Shown here in pieces: positions 1-9,700 of a DNA stretch of 64,000 nt (position 1 is its first letter; every line of letters starts with the position of its first letter). The stretch comes from Muribaculum intestinale (GTDB taxonomy: Bacteria > Bacteroidota > Bacteroidia > Bacteroidales > Muribaculaceae): NCBI RefSeq assembly GCF_002201515.1, contig NZ_CP021421.1, forward strand, positions 1,674,001 to 1,738,000, written 5' to 3'. Position numbers and translations under genes: made by a program. The notes below the pieces were generated by a model. That model had not been told where the DNA came from and made no database searches. It was given only the letters and a program-made list of their open reading frames with translations.

Positions 1-728
1 AGGAGCCTTACATGATCTCCATCAACATCACCAACCCCAACGACAACTATACCGAACTGCGCCCCACCTACGATATCAAGCTCGCCTATGAGGTAGTCTA
101 TATCCTCGGCAACGCTCAGGGAGGCGACGTCGCTCCGGCAGTCCTCACCACCAAGGATTATGTCAACTACGGCGGATTCGTGGCCTTCAGCGGATGGGGC
201 TGCAAGATGACCGACAAACCCTCATGGGGTGGTGCGGAATGGGCCAACTTCGCGTTCACGGTTAGCGAGGATGGCAAGTCGTATACCGGCACTGTAGGCT
301 CGGGTTCTTCCTCCGGCAATATCGAGGGTCTGCCCGACGGTATCTACGCATGGGTGTTCAACATCCTCTCAGGCGAGGTTACAGCCACTCCCATCAAGCA
401 GTTTGAGCTTATCGGTACCGCTACCGGCGGATGGGGCGACGCTGACGTGCAGGTGCTTCAGCCCGCTACCGACGCCGCTGACTGCGCCACCTTCTCGGCC
501 GACATCAACTTCACCTCCACAGGCGAGTTCAAACTCCGTGGTCAGGCCAATCCGGCCGCACCCAACTGGGCATTCTCGCTCGGCGGCGAACTTGACAATC
601 TCATCTGGGACGGCCCCAACACCAACTTCACAGGCGCTGTAGGCACCCATAAGGTGACAATCAGCTTCAATGTGGTTAAGGAGGGCGCCTTTGCCGATGC
701 TCCGCGCTTACATTATGTAATAGAATAA
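1..728 (+). CDS. SusE/SusF-like outer-membrane glycan-binding protein, 3' part
   Basis: The reading frame is open to the left edge, so this is the C-terminal part (about 241 residues) of a longer protein; the ATG at 12 is probably internal. The end of the protein has the pattern of the SusE/SusF family: a GTATGGWG turn, then a beta-rich module with EFKLRGQ, NWAFSLGG and a closing beta-strand pair. Members of that family are lipid-anchored surface proteins that bind starch or other glycans beside a SusC/SusD pair, which would lie off the window to the left. The glycan cannot be told from this fragment. A hairpin terminator follows 50 bases after the stop. Family call is by eye; another Ig-like surface lipoprotein is possible. 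Confidence 0.6.
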   Translation, partial: EPYMISINITNPNDNYTELRPTYDIKLAYEVVYILGNAQGGDVAPAVLTTKDYVNYGGFVAFSGWGCKMTDKPSWGGAEWANFAFTVSEDGKSYTGTVGSGSSSGNIEGLPDGIYAWVFNILSGEVTATPIKQFELIGTATGGWGDADVQVLQPATDAADCATFSADINFTSTGEFKLRGQANPAAPNWAFSLGGELDNLIWDGPNTNFTGAVGTHKVTISFNVVKEGAFADAPRLHYVIE

Positions 729-779
729 AACAGTTTCATCTGGATTCCGACATAATCCTTCCGATTATGTCTCTTCCCC

Positions 780-825
780 GGCTGCGTCGTAACCAACCCT
801 TACGGCGCAGCCTCGTTATTTTATC
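780..825 (+). terminator. Rho-independent-type terminator after the SusE/F-like gene
   Basis: A 13-base stem (780-792 with 800-812, one G:T pair) has a 7-base loop and is followed by a moderately T-rich tail. It ends transcription of the gene stopping at 728 and separates it from the repeat cluster. Confidence 0.65.
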
Positions 826-845
826 GCCCGGTGGGCGCATCCTGA

Positions 846-1089
846 TTTGTCGCCGGGCTACGCCGGGCCGGAGGTGCGGGGATTTGCGTCACACCTATGG
901 CTGCGCACCGCCAAGGCGGCGCTTACCATAGGCTAACGTTGTGGACGCCCCCAAAGGGGCTATGCGCTAACGCGTTGGGTTGCTGCTGCATCAATCCTGT
1001 CTGCTGCATCACCCTCCGGTCATTTTATTATAATGTGTAGGGCCCTATGGGGGAGGTGGGACGGTGCATTCATTTTCGTATTGGTTTGT
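846..1089. repeat. 239-base tandem intergenic repeat, copy 1
   Basis: First of three tandem copies with a period of 239 bases (matching points at 851, 1090 and 1329). Each copy begins with a GC-rich near-palindrome containing GGGCTACGCC. It continues with a long hairpin (here 894-932: a 7-base outer stem CCTATGG/CCATAGG, then an inner CCGCC/GGCGG stem with an AA loop), then a CCCC-AAA-GGGG element and a CGCTAACGCG element, and ends in a T- and A-rich tail. The repeat carries open frames in several copies, but no credible protein. A diverged single copy lies at 60112-60242, so this is an interspersed family rather than a local duplication only. Confidence 0.85.
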
Positions 1090-1328
1090 CGCCGGGCTAC
1101 GCCGGGCGGTAGATGAGGTGATTTGCTCCATACCTATGGCTGCGCACCGCCAAGGCGGCGCTTACCATAGGCTAACGTTGTATACGCCCCCAAAGGGGCT
1201 ATGCGCTAACGCGTTGGGTTGCTGCTGCATCAATCCTGTCTGCTGCATCACCCTCCGGGCATTTTATTATAATGTGTAGGGCCCTATGGGGGAGGTGGGA
1301 CGGTGCATTCATTTTCGTATTGGTTTGT
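1090..1328. repeat. 239-base tandem intergenic repeat, copy 2
   Basis: Second copy, nearly identical to the first over the hairpin (1133-1171) and the CCCCAAAGGGG block. Differences cluster in the 30 bases after the GGGCTACGCC palindrome. Such a pattern, with conserved hairpins and a variable linker, suggests that the secondary structure is what is kept. Confidence 0.85.
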
Positions 1329-1630
1329 CGCTGGGCTACGCCTGGCCGGAGATGAGTGGATTTGCGTCACACCTATGGCTGCGCACCGCCAAGGCGGCGC
1401 TTACCATAGGCTAACGTTGTGGACGCCCCCAAAGGGGCTATGCGCTAACGCGTTGGGTTGCTGCTGTATTCATTTTGTCTGCTGCATCACCCTCTGGTCT
1501 ATCGTATCACCATCCGGGCATTTGCATAGGCTGCTGTCGTATCAATCCTGTCTGCTGCATCACCCTCCGGTCTATCGTATCACCCTCCGGGCATTTTATT
1601 ATACGGCGTAGGGTTCTGTGGGCAGGTGAG
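1329..1630. repeat. 239-base repeat, copy 3, enlarged by an internal 73-base duplication
   Basis: Third copy. It follows the first two up to about 1470. It then contains a block of about 45 bases (CTGCTGCATCACCCTC and what follows) at 1478-1523 and again at 1551-1596, a 73-base period. Similarity to the unit ends near 1630. Confidence 0.8.
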
Positions 1631-1675
1631 TTGGATAGTAGTCGGTTCATGTTATGTCGGCGTCAGGCAACTCCC

Positions 1676-1797
1676 CGCGTTAGCGCATAGCCCCTTTGGG
1701 GGCGTCCACAACGTTAGCCCCACCCAAGAGCCGCGTTAGCGGTTCGCAGGGTGGGGTTTCCGACCCACCCTGATATGCCCGGCGTAGCCCGGCGACA
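1676..1797 (-). repeat. Inverted, rearranged copy of the intergenic repeat
   Basis: Bases 1676-1717 are the reverse complement of the end of the unit (CGCTAACGCG, CCCCAAAGGGG, GTTGTGGACG), and 1777-1797 are the reverse complement of its start (CGCCGGGCTACGCCGGG). Between them the usual CCTATGG hairpin is replaced by a different one: CCCCACCC (1719-1726) pairs with GGGTGGGG (1749-1756), and ACCCACCC at 1763-1770 offers an alternative partner. The family is therefore modular. Confidence 0.75.
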
Positions 1798-1823
1798 ATC
1801 CCTGCATTGCCTGAAACTTTATC

Positions 1824-2354
1824 TTATTGCCACCCTGCCACCCGTGGCGTTGCGATGCCCGGGCCGCGGAAACGAGATGCAAATGTCGGGGTAGGGGAGG
1901 GCGCCGGTTTTGTCATGGCCGGCGATGACGATATACTGTCGCGGCGCGGAGCGACTTTGCGCAGGCGTTCCTCACGGCGTCGGGCTTTACGTTCGTCTGC
2001 TATTCGCTGCTTTTCAGCCTGCTCAGCCTCCGCCTTGCGTGCAGCCTCCGCCTTGCGTGCAGCCTCCGCCTCACGGCGGCGCTTTTTTGCTTCCTCTGCC
2101 TCCAGGATAGCATCGCGACGCATGCGGCGACGCTCACGGGCGCGTGCATTGCGCTCTTTGCGAGCATCAATCTGGGCCTTTATAAGCACCCATACGGCCA
2201 CGAATCCTTCGTAGTAATAATTCAGGTCGGCGATATCCGGCTCTGTGCCCTCTTCGAGATATCGTCGTATCTGCGCTTCCACATGTCCGGCGCTGTCACC
2301 GAGCCGGCGCAATGCCTCTTTCCAGCACTCGTCAAATTTGTACCGTGTCTTCAT
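1824..2354 (-). CDS. hypothetical charged alpha-helical protein
   Basis: 176 residues and not recognised as a named family. The N-terminal 60 residues look folded (an aromatic, mixed-charge segment with a DLNYYYEG stretch and a hydrophobic VAVWVLIKAQ helix). Residues about 65-130 are a long Arg/Glu/Ala/Lys helix, probably coiled coil, part of which comes from an 18-base tandem repeat at about 2040-2087 (ARKAEA twice). The last 40 residues are Ser/Pro-rich and look disordered. There is no signal peptide. It stands alone on the minus strand between the repeat cluster and the nuo promoter, with its own promoter at 2393-2424. Expression looks likely; the function is unknown. Confidence 0.6.
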   Translation of the reverse strand: MKTRYKFDECWKEALRRLGDSAGHVEAQIRRYLEEGTEPDIADLNYYYEGFVAVWVLIKAQIDARKERNARARERRRMRRDAILEAEEAKKRRREAEAARKAEAARKAEAEQAEKQRIADERKARRREERLRKVAPRRDSISSSPAMTKPAPSPTPTFASRFRGPGIATPRVAGWQ

Positions 2355-2392
2355 ATTTATGTATGATTAAGATGTTGATTGTAATTCCTTTG

Positions 2393-2424
2393 CAAATATA
2401 CAATAATATGTTATCGATATGCAA
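2393..2424 (-). promoter_or_regulatory. Bacteroidetes-type promoter of the minus-strand hypothetical gene
   Basis: Read on the minus strand, TATATTTG (2400-2393) matches the TAnnTTTG -7 box. TTG at 2424-2422 lies 21 bases upstream. The start codon is about 40 bases downstream. Confidence 0.55.
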
Positions 2425-2586
2425 TACTTGCTGATGTTAGTACATGAAATAAAACTATGCTAATCTTCCGCTTTTCACACACTTGGATGCTAAACGGAAT
2501 TTTATGTTTTAAGATTATTTAACTCTTGTCGTCCCATTTGTCCAAGTTTGGAGCATTCCACACGATTTCATTTGAAAAAATATCTG

Positions 2587-2594
2587 TATATTTG
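2587..2594 (+). promoter_or_regulatory. -7 box of the nuo/atp locus promoter
   Basis: TATATTTG fits TAnnTTTG. No good TTTG at the proper -33 distance was seen. Transcription from here would give a leader of about 195 bases before nuoA. Apart from this box, the 2355-2793 gap is AT-rich with no credible gene; it separates two divergent transcription units. Confidence 0.5.
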
Positions 2595-2793
2595 CAAAGA
2601 TTTTAGGAGAAAGCAATTTGCTAATTGTCAACCTTAAAGTTTATTCCTTGAAATTCAGCGTGTTGTACGTGGTATTACAGTACATATATCTCGCGCCGCG
2701 CTAATATTCTATCTTTACCGTGTCATTCCGTGGCCGTTCAGGCGCGCGGTGTTAATGCGGCCTTGGCAAAACAGATATATTTTGAATCATTAT

Positions 2794-3168
2794 ATGGTAT
2801 CATTAATTTTTGGTATTCAGAACTCTACTCTCGCCGTGGTGGGCGCCCTTACAGGTGTTGCCCTCGTGGCGTTGGCGCTCGTGCTCGCGGGGCTCATCTC
2901 GCCGCGCAGCTTCAATCCTCAGAAGGGCGAGGCCTATGAGTGCGGTATTCCTACGCGTGGCGAGAGCATGGCGCAGTTCCACATCGGCTACTATCTCTAT
3001 GCCATCCTGTTTTTGATGTTCGACGTAGAGACCGTGTTTCTCTACCCCTGGGCTGTCAACATGAGAGCCCTCGGCACCGACGGTCTGCTTTGCATCGCTG
3101 TATTTTTCGGAATTTTAGTGCTGGGCCTCGTATATGCCTGGCGGAAAGGAGCTCTTGAATGGAAGTAA
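2794..3168 (+). CDS. nuoA: NADH-quinone oxidoreductase subunit A
   Basis: Small membrane subunit of respiratory complex I, with three membrane helices. The protein shows the family core: a first helix, the loop motif YECGIPTRG, then YYLYAILFLMFDVETVFLYPWA (with the conserved D-E pair of helix 2) and a third helix. The frame is open from 2749, but the ATG at 2794 is preferred: the extra 15 residues are unlike the family, and 124 residues is a normal length. First gene of a long energy operon; its last 10 bases overlap nuoB, which implies coupled translation. Confidence 0.93.
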   Translation: MVSLIFGIQNSTLAVVGALTGVALVALALVLAGLISPRSFNPQKGEAYECGIPTRGESMAQFHIGYYLYAILFLMFDVETVFLYPWAVNMRALGTDGLLCIAVFFGILVLGLVYAWRKGALEWK

Positions 3169-3803
3169 CTGCACAGGGCATGCCTTATGCCGAGTTTAAG
3201 GATAATGAATATATAGAATCGCTCGTCAGCGAGCTGCGCGCCAACGGCACAAATGTCGTGGTCGGTTCGCTCGACAAGCTAATCAACTGGGGGCGCAGTA
3301 ACTCTATATGGCCGCTCACATTCGCCACCAGTTGCTGCGGTATTGAGTTTATCGCACTTGGAGCGGCGCGCTTCGACATGGCGCGCTTCGGCTGGGAAGT
3401 AGCTCGTGCCTCGCCCCGTCAGGCCGACTTCATGATGGTGGCCGGCACAATCGTGCATCGCATGGCCCCGGTAGTGCGTCGTCTTTACGACCAGCTCGCC
3501 GAGCCCAAGTATGTGATTGCATGCGGCGGATGCGCCATCTCCGGCGGCCCATTCAAGCATAGCTATCATGTAGTAAAAGGTGTGGGCGAGGTAATCCCCG
3601 TCGATGTATACGTGCCCGGATGTCCTCCGCGCCCCGAAGCCATGATATACGGTATCATGCAGCTCTCCCGCAAGATTAAGGTGGAGAAATTCTTCGGCGG
3701 AGTGAACCGTCAGGAGAAGCGCGAGGCATTCCTCGCCGCACGCGATGCCGCCGCAGCCCTCGTAAAAGAGGGTGTGGAGCAGGAGAAAGGCATGTCGGAA
3801 TAA
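3159..3803 (+). CDS. nuoB: NADH-quinone oxidoreductase subunit B
   Basis: Peripheral-arm subunit that holds iron-sulfur cluster N2, the last electron carrier before quinone. The cluster ligands are visible: the Cys pair in TSCCG (residues 59-60), Cys125 in ACGGCAISGG and Cys155 in VPGCPPRPE. The length of 214 residues is usual, with a charged C-terminal extension (EKREAFLAARDAAAALVKEG). It overlaps nuoA by 10 bases and is followed by the fused nuoCD after 56 bases. Confidence 0.96.
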   Translation: MEVTAQGMPYAEFKDNEYIESLVSELRANGTNVVVGSLDKLINWGRSNSIWPLTFATSCCGIEFIALGAARFDMARFGWEVARASPRQADFMMVAGTIVHRMAPVVRRLYDQLAEPKYVIACGGCAISGGPFKHSYHVVKGVGEVIPVDVYVPGCPPRPEAMIYGIMQLSRKIKVEKFFGGVNRQEKREAFLAARDAAAALVKEGVEQEKGMSE

Positions 3804-3859
3804 TCCACTCACTTCTGCAACCGTCAAATAATTATTAACGCACCAATCATCACATAGAT

Positions 3860-5488
3860 ATGGCAAACGTTCAGGAACACATCGCCCGGCTCTTCCCCGA
3901 AGCCGTTTTCGAGGAGGGGGAATGGCTGCTGGTGAATATTCCCGATGCCAAGTGGCATACACTGGCCAAGACCCTCAAAGAGGATCCGGAACTCGACTTT
4001 GACTACCTCGTGTCGCTTGTAGGTATGGACTGGACCGAGACTCTCGGCGTAATGTACTACCTCACCTCGACACGCCACGGCCACCACATATCGGTACGCG
4101 TGGCCACCGACAACCGTGAGAAGCCCATGCTCCACTCCGTAAGCGACCTGTGGCATGTGGCCAACCTCTACGAGCGCGAGGTCTACGACTATTTCGGCAT
4201 CATCTTCATCAACCATCCCGACATGCGGCGCCTGTTCCTGCGCAACGACTGGGTAGGATACCCCCTGCGCAAGGATTACGACGCATCGCCCGAGACCAAC
4301 CCCGTGCGTCTCGACCACGAGGCTGTCGACGACATCACATACTCTTATGTAGAGAAGCCCGACGGAACAATCGTAAAGGAGAAGCGCACGGTATTCGCCC
4401 CCGAGGATTTCGTGGTCAACATCGGCCCGCAGCACCCCGCCACACACGGCGTGCTCCGCTTCCGCACAGCAGTCGACGGCGAGACCATCAAGAAAATCGA
4501 CCTCTATCTCGGATATATCCACCGCGGTATCGAGAAACTCTGCGAGGGACTCGGCTACATGCAGACACTCCACTTCACCGACCGACTCGACTACCTCTCG
4601 GCCCAGCAGAACCGTCATTGCCTCTGCCTCTGTATCGAGAAAGCGATGGGTCTTGAGGTGCCCCGCCGCGCACAGGTAATCCGTGTGATGATGGACGAGC
4701 TAATGCGTATCAGCTCGCATCTCCTGTTCATGGGCACATTCTGTATGGACCTCGGTGCTACCACCATGCTGTTCTATACCCTGCGCGAGCGCGAACGCAT
4801 ACTCGACATATTCGAGAAGACTTGCGGCGCGCGCATGACATTCAACTACCACTGCATCGGCGGTGTGATTGACGACCTCGACAAGGACTTCGTCGACGAC
4901 GTGAAGAAACTTCTCGAAATCATGCCCAAGGCAATCAAGGAGTACGACACCATATTCACCGGCAACGTCATTGCCCACAACCGTATGAAGGGCGTAGGCG
5001 TGCTCTCCAAGGAGGATGTCATCAGCTACGGAGCCACCGGCCCTGTAGGACGTGCCTCGGGATGGGCCTGCGACGTGCGCAAGACTGCCCCCTACGGCAT
5101 CTATTCCGAGCTTCAGTTCGATGAAATCACCCTCCCCGAAGGCGACTCCATGGCCCGCTATCTCGTGCGTGTCGAGGAAATCAAGCAGAGCTGCCGCATA
5201 CTCGAGCAGCTTGTCGACAACATCCCCGACGGCGACATCTGCGCCAAGGTGCCCAAGATTATCAAGCTCCCCGAGGGACACTGGTTCCAGCAGGTAGAGG
5301 CCAGCCGCGGTGCATTCGGCGTGTATATCGAGAGCCACGGCGACCAGAAGCCCTGGCGCGTGAAGTTCAACTCTCCGTGTATGAATCTCGCCGGCATCGT
5401 TCCCCACGCCGCAGAGGGCGGCAAGATTGCCGACCTTATCACCATCGGAGGTACCTTCGACTACGTTGTGCCCGATATCGACCGCTGA
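3860..5488 (+). CDS. nuoCD: NADH-quinone oxidoreductase fused subunits C and D
   Basis: Single 542-residue protein joining the 30-kDa subunit (NuoC, about residues 1-150, with the signature YEREVYDYFGI and a DWVGYPLRKDY end) to the 49-kDa subunit (NuoD, about 185-542, beginning VNIGPQHPATHGVLRF). NuoD shapes the quinone-binding cavity with NuoB; the conserved HPATHG loop is present. Fused NuoCD is also known from enterobacteria and other Bacteroidetes. The short linker (about 150-185) is acidic. It lies in the complex I operon between nuoB and nuoH; no separate nuoC or nuoD exists in the window. Confidence 0.96.
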   Translation: MANVQEHIARLFPEAVFEEGEWLLVNIPDAKWHTLAKTLKEDPELDFDYLVSLVGMDWTETLGVMYYLTSTRHGHHISVRVATDNREKPMLHSVSDLWHVANLYEREVYDYFGIIFINHPDMRRLFLRNDWVGYPLRKDYDASPETNPVRLDHEAVDDITYSYVEKPDGTIVKEKRTVFAPEDFVVNIGPQHPATHGVLRFRTAVDGETIKKIDLYLGYIHRGIEKLCEGLGYMQTLHFTDRLDYLSAQQNRHCLCLCIEKAMGLEVPRRAQVIRVMMDELMRISSHLLFMGTFCMDLGATTMLFYTLRERERILDIFEKTCGARMTFNYHCIGGVIDDLDKDFVDDVKKLLEIMPKAIKEYDTIFTGNVIAHNRMKGVGVLSKEDVISYGATGPVGRASGWACDVRKTAPYGIYSELQFDEITLPEGDSMARYLVRVEEIKQSCRILEQLVDNIPDGDICAKVPKIIKLPEGHWFQQVEASRGAFGVYIESHGDQKPWRVKFNSPCMNLAGIVPHAAEGGKIADLITIGGTFDYVVPDIDR

Positions 5489-5547
5489 TCGGCCGGGGAC
5501 GAGGATATAATCAGTTCAAGTAAAGAATACAAAGAACATCAAGATAT

Positions 5548-6627
5548 ATGTTAGAACTATCTCACGGAGCCGAGTGGCTCAATCAGTGGCTTCTTTCATG
5601 GTGCGCACCCTGGGTGGCCGTGACCATTGAGTGTGTGCTCATCGGCGTGCTGCTGCTCCTTGCCTATTCGGTGCTCGCACTCTTCTACATCTACTTCGAG
5701 CGCAAGGTCTGCGCCGCATTCCAGTGCCGCCGAGGCCCCAACCGTGTGGGCCCATGGGGTGTGCTGCAGTCGGTAGCCGACATGTTCAAGATCCTTATCA
5801 AGGAGCTTATCTCGCTCAACCATATCGACAAATTCCTGTTTGCCCTGGCGCCTTATCTGGTGATTCTGGCCTCGATGCTCTGTTTTTCGATGCTCCCATG
5901 GGGTAGCGGACTGCAGATTGTCGACTTCAATATCGGCATCTTCTTCCTGCTGGCTGTCAGCTCGATAGGAGTGCTCGGCATACTGCTCGCCGGATGGTCG
6001 TCCAACAACAAGTTCACCCTTATCGGTGCTCTCCGTTCGGGCGCACAGATGGTCAGCTACGAACTTTCTCTCGGTCTGTCGGTTATTACAATGGTAGCTT
6101 TCGCAGGCACGATGTCGATTTCTGAGATATGTCAGATGCAGAGCGACGGCATGTGGTTCATATTCTCGGGCCACATTCCCGCTGTCATCGCATTTGTGAT
6201 TTTCATTATCGCCGGTACTGCCGAGACCAACCGTGGCCCGTTTGACCTTCCCGAGGCCGAGAGCGAGCTTACCGCCGGTTACCATACAGAGTATTCGGGT
6301 ATTCATTTCGGCTTCTTCTATCTGGCCGAATACCTCAATCTCTTTATCGTATCGGGCGTGGCCGCCCTGCTCTTCTTCGGCGGATGGGCCCCTCTCCACA
6401 TCCCGGGCTGGGATGCCTTCAACGGCGTGATGGACTGGATTCCTTCGACCATATGGTTCATAGCCAAGGCGATTGCAATCTCGTTTATCATCATCTGGTT
6501 CAAGTGGACATTCCCCCGTCTGCGTATCGACCAGCTGCTCGCCCTTGAGTGGAAATACCTCCTCCCCATCAACCTTGTCAACCTCGTGCTGATGGTGCTG
6601 GTGGTATGCTTCGGCCTCCACTTCTAA
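5548..6627 (+). CDS. nuoH: NADH-quinone oxidoreductase subunit H
   Basis: Polytopic membrane subunit (359 residues, about eight helices) at the junction of the peripheral and membrane arms, next to the quinone tunnel. Family signatures are clear: [20 protein letters not shown] early on, then [20 protein letters not shown] (the acidic loop tied to quinone chemistry) and [15 protein letters not shown]. It is the last complex I gene before the operon switches to ATP synthase; atpD begins only 49 bases later with no terminator between. Confidence 0.96.
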   Translation: MLELSHGAEWLNQWLLSWCAPWVAVTIECVLIGVLLLLAYSVLALFYIYFERKVCAAFQCRRGPNRVGPWGVLQSVADMFKILIKELISLNHIDKFLFALAPYLVILASMLCFSMLPWGSGLQIVDFNIGIFFLLAVSSIGVLGILLAGWSSNNKFTLIGALRSGAQMVSYELSLGLSVITMVAFAGTMSISEICQMQSDGMWFIFSGHIPAVIAFVIFIIAGTAETNRGPFDLPEAESELTAGYHTEYSGIHFGFFYLAEYLNLFIVSGVAALLFFGGWAPLHIPGWDAFNGVMDWIPSTIWFIAKAIAISFIIIWFKWTFPRLRIDQLLALEWKYLLPINLVNLVLMVLVVCFGLHF

Positions 6628-6649
6628 TCAGTAACAAAACGCATATTAA

Positions 6650-8179
<1,530 letters not shown>

Positions 8180-8218
8180 CCAACAAGATTGTAAGGCAAT
8201 TAAAACACTCATACGGAT

Positions 8219-8452
8219 ATGGTGCTCAAAGTAATCTCCGCGCAGGATGTCCTCTTCGAGGGCGAAGTGGGCAAAGTGTCGCTTCCGGGAGCCGAAGGTA
8301 CATTCATGGTGCTTCCAGGCCATGCCTCGCTTATCTCCACTCTTGTGCCGGGTCCTGTGGTATACGACCATGACGGACATTCCGCACGCATCGATGTCGC
8401 CGGAGGCATAGTCGATGTAGACAACGACATAATATCTGTATGCATCTATTGA
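8219..8452 (+). CDS. atpC: F1 ATP synthase subunit epsilon, short form
   Basis: Central-stalk subunit. Only the N-terminal beta-sandwich domain is present (77 residues): it begins MVLKVISAQDVLFEGEV and contains VSLPGAEGTFMVLPGHA, then stops where the C-terminal helical hairpin would start in, for example, the 138-residue E. coli protein. Without that hairpin the protein can still join gamma to the c-ring but cannot perform the helix-up inhibition of ATP hydrolysis known for longer epsilons. Short epsilons of this kind occur in other Bacteroidales. One base separates its stop from atpB. Confidence 0.93.
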   Translation: MVLKVISAQDVLFEGEVGKVSLPGAEGTFMVLPGHASLISTLVPGPVVYDHDGHSARIDVAGGIVDVDNDIISVCIY

Positions 8453-8453
8453 T

Positions 8454-9647
8454 ATGAAACGAACCATCCTGCTACTTGCCCTCCTGCTGGCCGTGCTGCT
8501 CCCCGCCCCGCTGTCGCTGATTGCGGACGAGGCCGGCGTGCGTGCCGAGGCGCAGGCGGAAGAAGCCGAAAGCCGCTCGGAAGAGAAGAAAATCGACCCC
8601 AAGGAGATTATCTTCGAGCATCTGGGCGACGGCTACGGCTGGGAAGTGCCTTTCTGCCACGACGTGCGCATACCCCTGCCGGTAATCGTGCGCGACTATC
8701 AGGGTGACTGGCATTGCTTCAGCTCGTCGCGTATCGGCCATGGACACAGCTATACTGTGACCGACTCCGACGGTGCCGAGATGACATTCCGTCTCGGAGG
8801 CCACGACAGCAAGTGGCACAACAAGCTCGTCGGGATGCGTCCCGAGGTAGTCGACGGACAGACACAGATGGTGGAGTACCGTCCCCTCGACTTCTCCATC
8901 ACCAAAAACGTCTGCGCCATATTCATCGCCTGCCTGCTGGTAATGTGGATGGTGCTTGATGTGGCCGCATGGTACCGCAAGAAAGGGTATACGGCTCCCC
9001 GCCGTGCCACAGGTGCCATCGAGGCCCTTATCGAGTTCATATACTACGGTGTAATCAAGCCCACCCTCGGCGCCAAGAGCCGCAAGTTCGGCCCCTACCT
9101 CCTCACGGTATTCTTCTTCATACTCGTGGCCAACCTGCTGGGCCTGATGGTAATATTCCCCGGCGGCGCCAACATCACCGGCAACATCGCCGTGACGCTC
9201 GTGCTGTCGCTGATTACATTCCTCATAGTAAACATATTCGGCACCAAGCACTACTGGAAAGAAGTGTTCTGGCCCGATGTGCCCCTGTGGCTGAAATTCC
9301 CCATCCCCATCATGCCGGTAATCGAGCTTTTCGGCGTGTTCACCAAGCCGGCGGCGCTTACCGTGCGTCTCTTCGCCAACATGATGGGCGGCCACATCAT
9401 AGTAATCGTGCTCACGCTGCTCATCTTCATCCTCGGCGCTCTCGGCGCTGCGGCAGCCGGAGGCACTCTGGTGGTGTCACTGATATTCTCGGTGTTCATG
9501 CTCCTTATCGATGTGCTCGTGAGCTTCATCCAGGCCTACGTGTTCACCATGCTCTCGACCGTATTCATCGGTCTTGCGCAGGAAGACGGTCACCATGGAA
9601 AGGATGCCCACGAGGTCCCCGCGGCGCCCACCACCACCCGTTCATGA
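8454..9647 (+). CDS. atpB: F0 ATP synthase subunit a with secreted N-terminal extension
   Basis: Proton-channel stator subunit of the membrane F0 sector. The channel part (about residues 155-385) has the essential arginine in LTVRLFANMMGGH (Arg305) and the late helices of the family. Before it lies an extension of about 150 residues: a signal-peptide-like start (MKRTILLLALLLAVLLPAPL), an acidic Glu/Ala stretch, then a His- and aromatic-containing domain that should lie in the periplasm. Total length of 397 is well above the 270 or so of E. coli but near that of other Bacteroidetes. A His-rich tail closes the protein. Confidence 0.94.
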   Translation: MKRTILLLALLLAVLLPAPLSLIADEAGVRAEAQAEEAESRSEEKKIDPKEIIFEHLGDGYGWEVPFCHDVRIPLPVIVRDYQGDWHCFSSSRIGHGHSYTVTDSDGAEMTFRLGGHDSKWHNKLVGMRPEVVDGQTQMVEYRPLDFSITKNVCAIFIACLLVMWMVLDVAAWYRKKGYTAPRRATGAIEALIEFIYYGVIKPTLGAKSRKFGPYLLTVFFFILVANLLGLMVIFPGGANITGNIAVTLVLSLITFLIVNIFGTKHYWKEVFWPDVPLWLKFPIPIMPVIELFGVFTKPAALTVRLFANMMGGHIIVIVLTLLIFILGALGAAAAGGTLVVSLIFSVFMLLIDVLVSFIQAYVFTMLSTVFIGLAQEDGHHGKDAHEVPAAPTTTRS

Positions 9648-9700
9648 ATCTCCTCACCCCAAAGTCATAGAAAATATTAACCCATAAATCCTACACAATT

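Noticed and set aside
846..1630. CRISPR array
   Set aside because: The repeat period is 239 bases, there are no short repeats with unique spacers, and no cas gene is near.
1064..1690. Open frames inside the tandem repeats (for example 71- and 102-residue Cys/Gly-rich peptides)
   Set aside because: They recur because the DNA repeats, change frame between copies, have no start signals and resemble the spurious proteins often called in such repeats.
3824..4618. Long antisense frames over nuoCD, nuoH and other GC-rich core genes
   Set aside because: All lie opposite conserved genes and show no protein-family features, signal or promoter.
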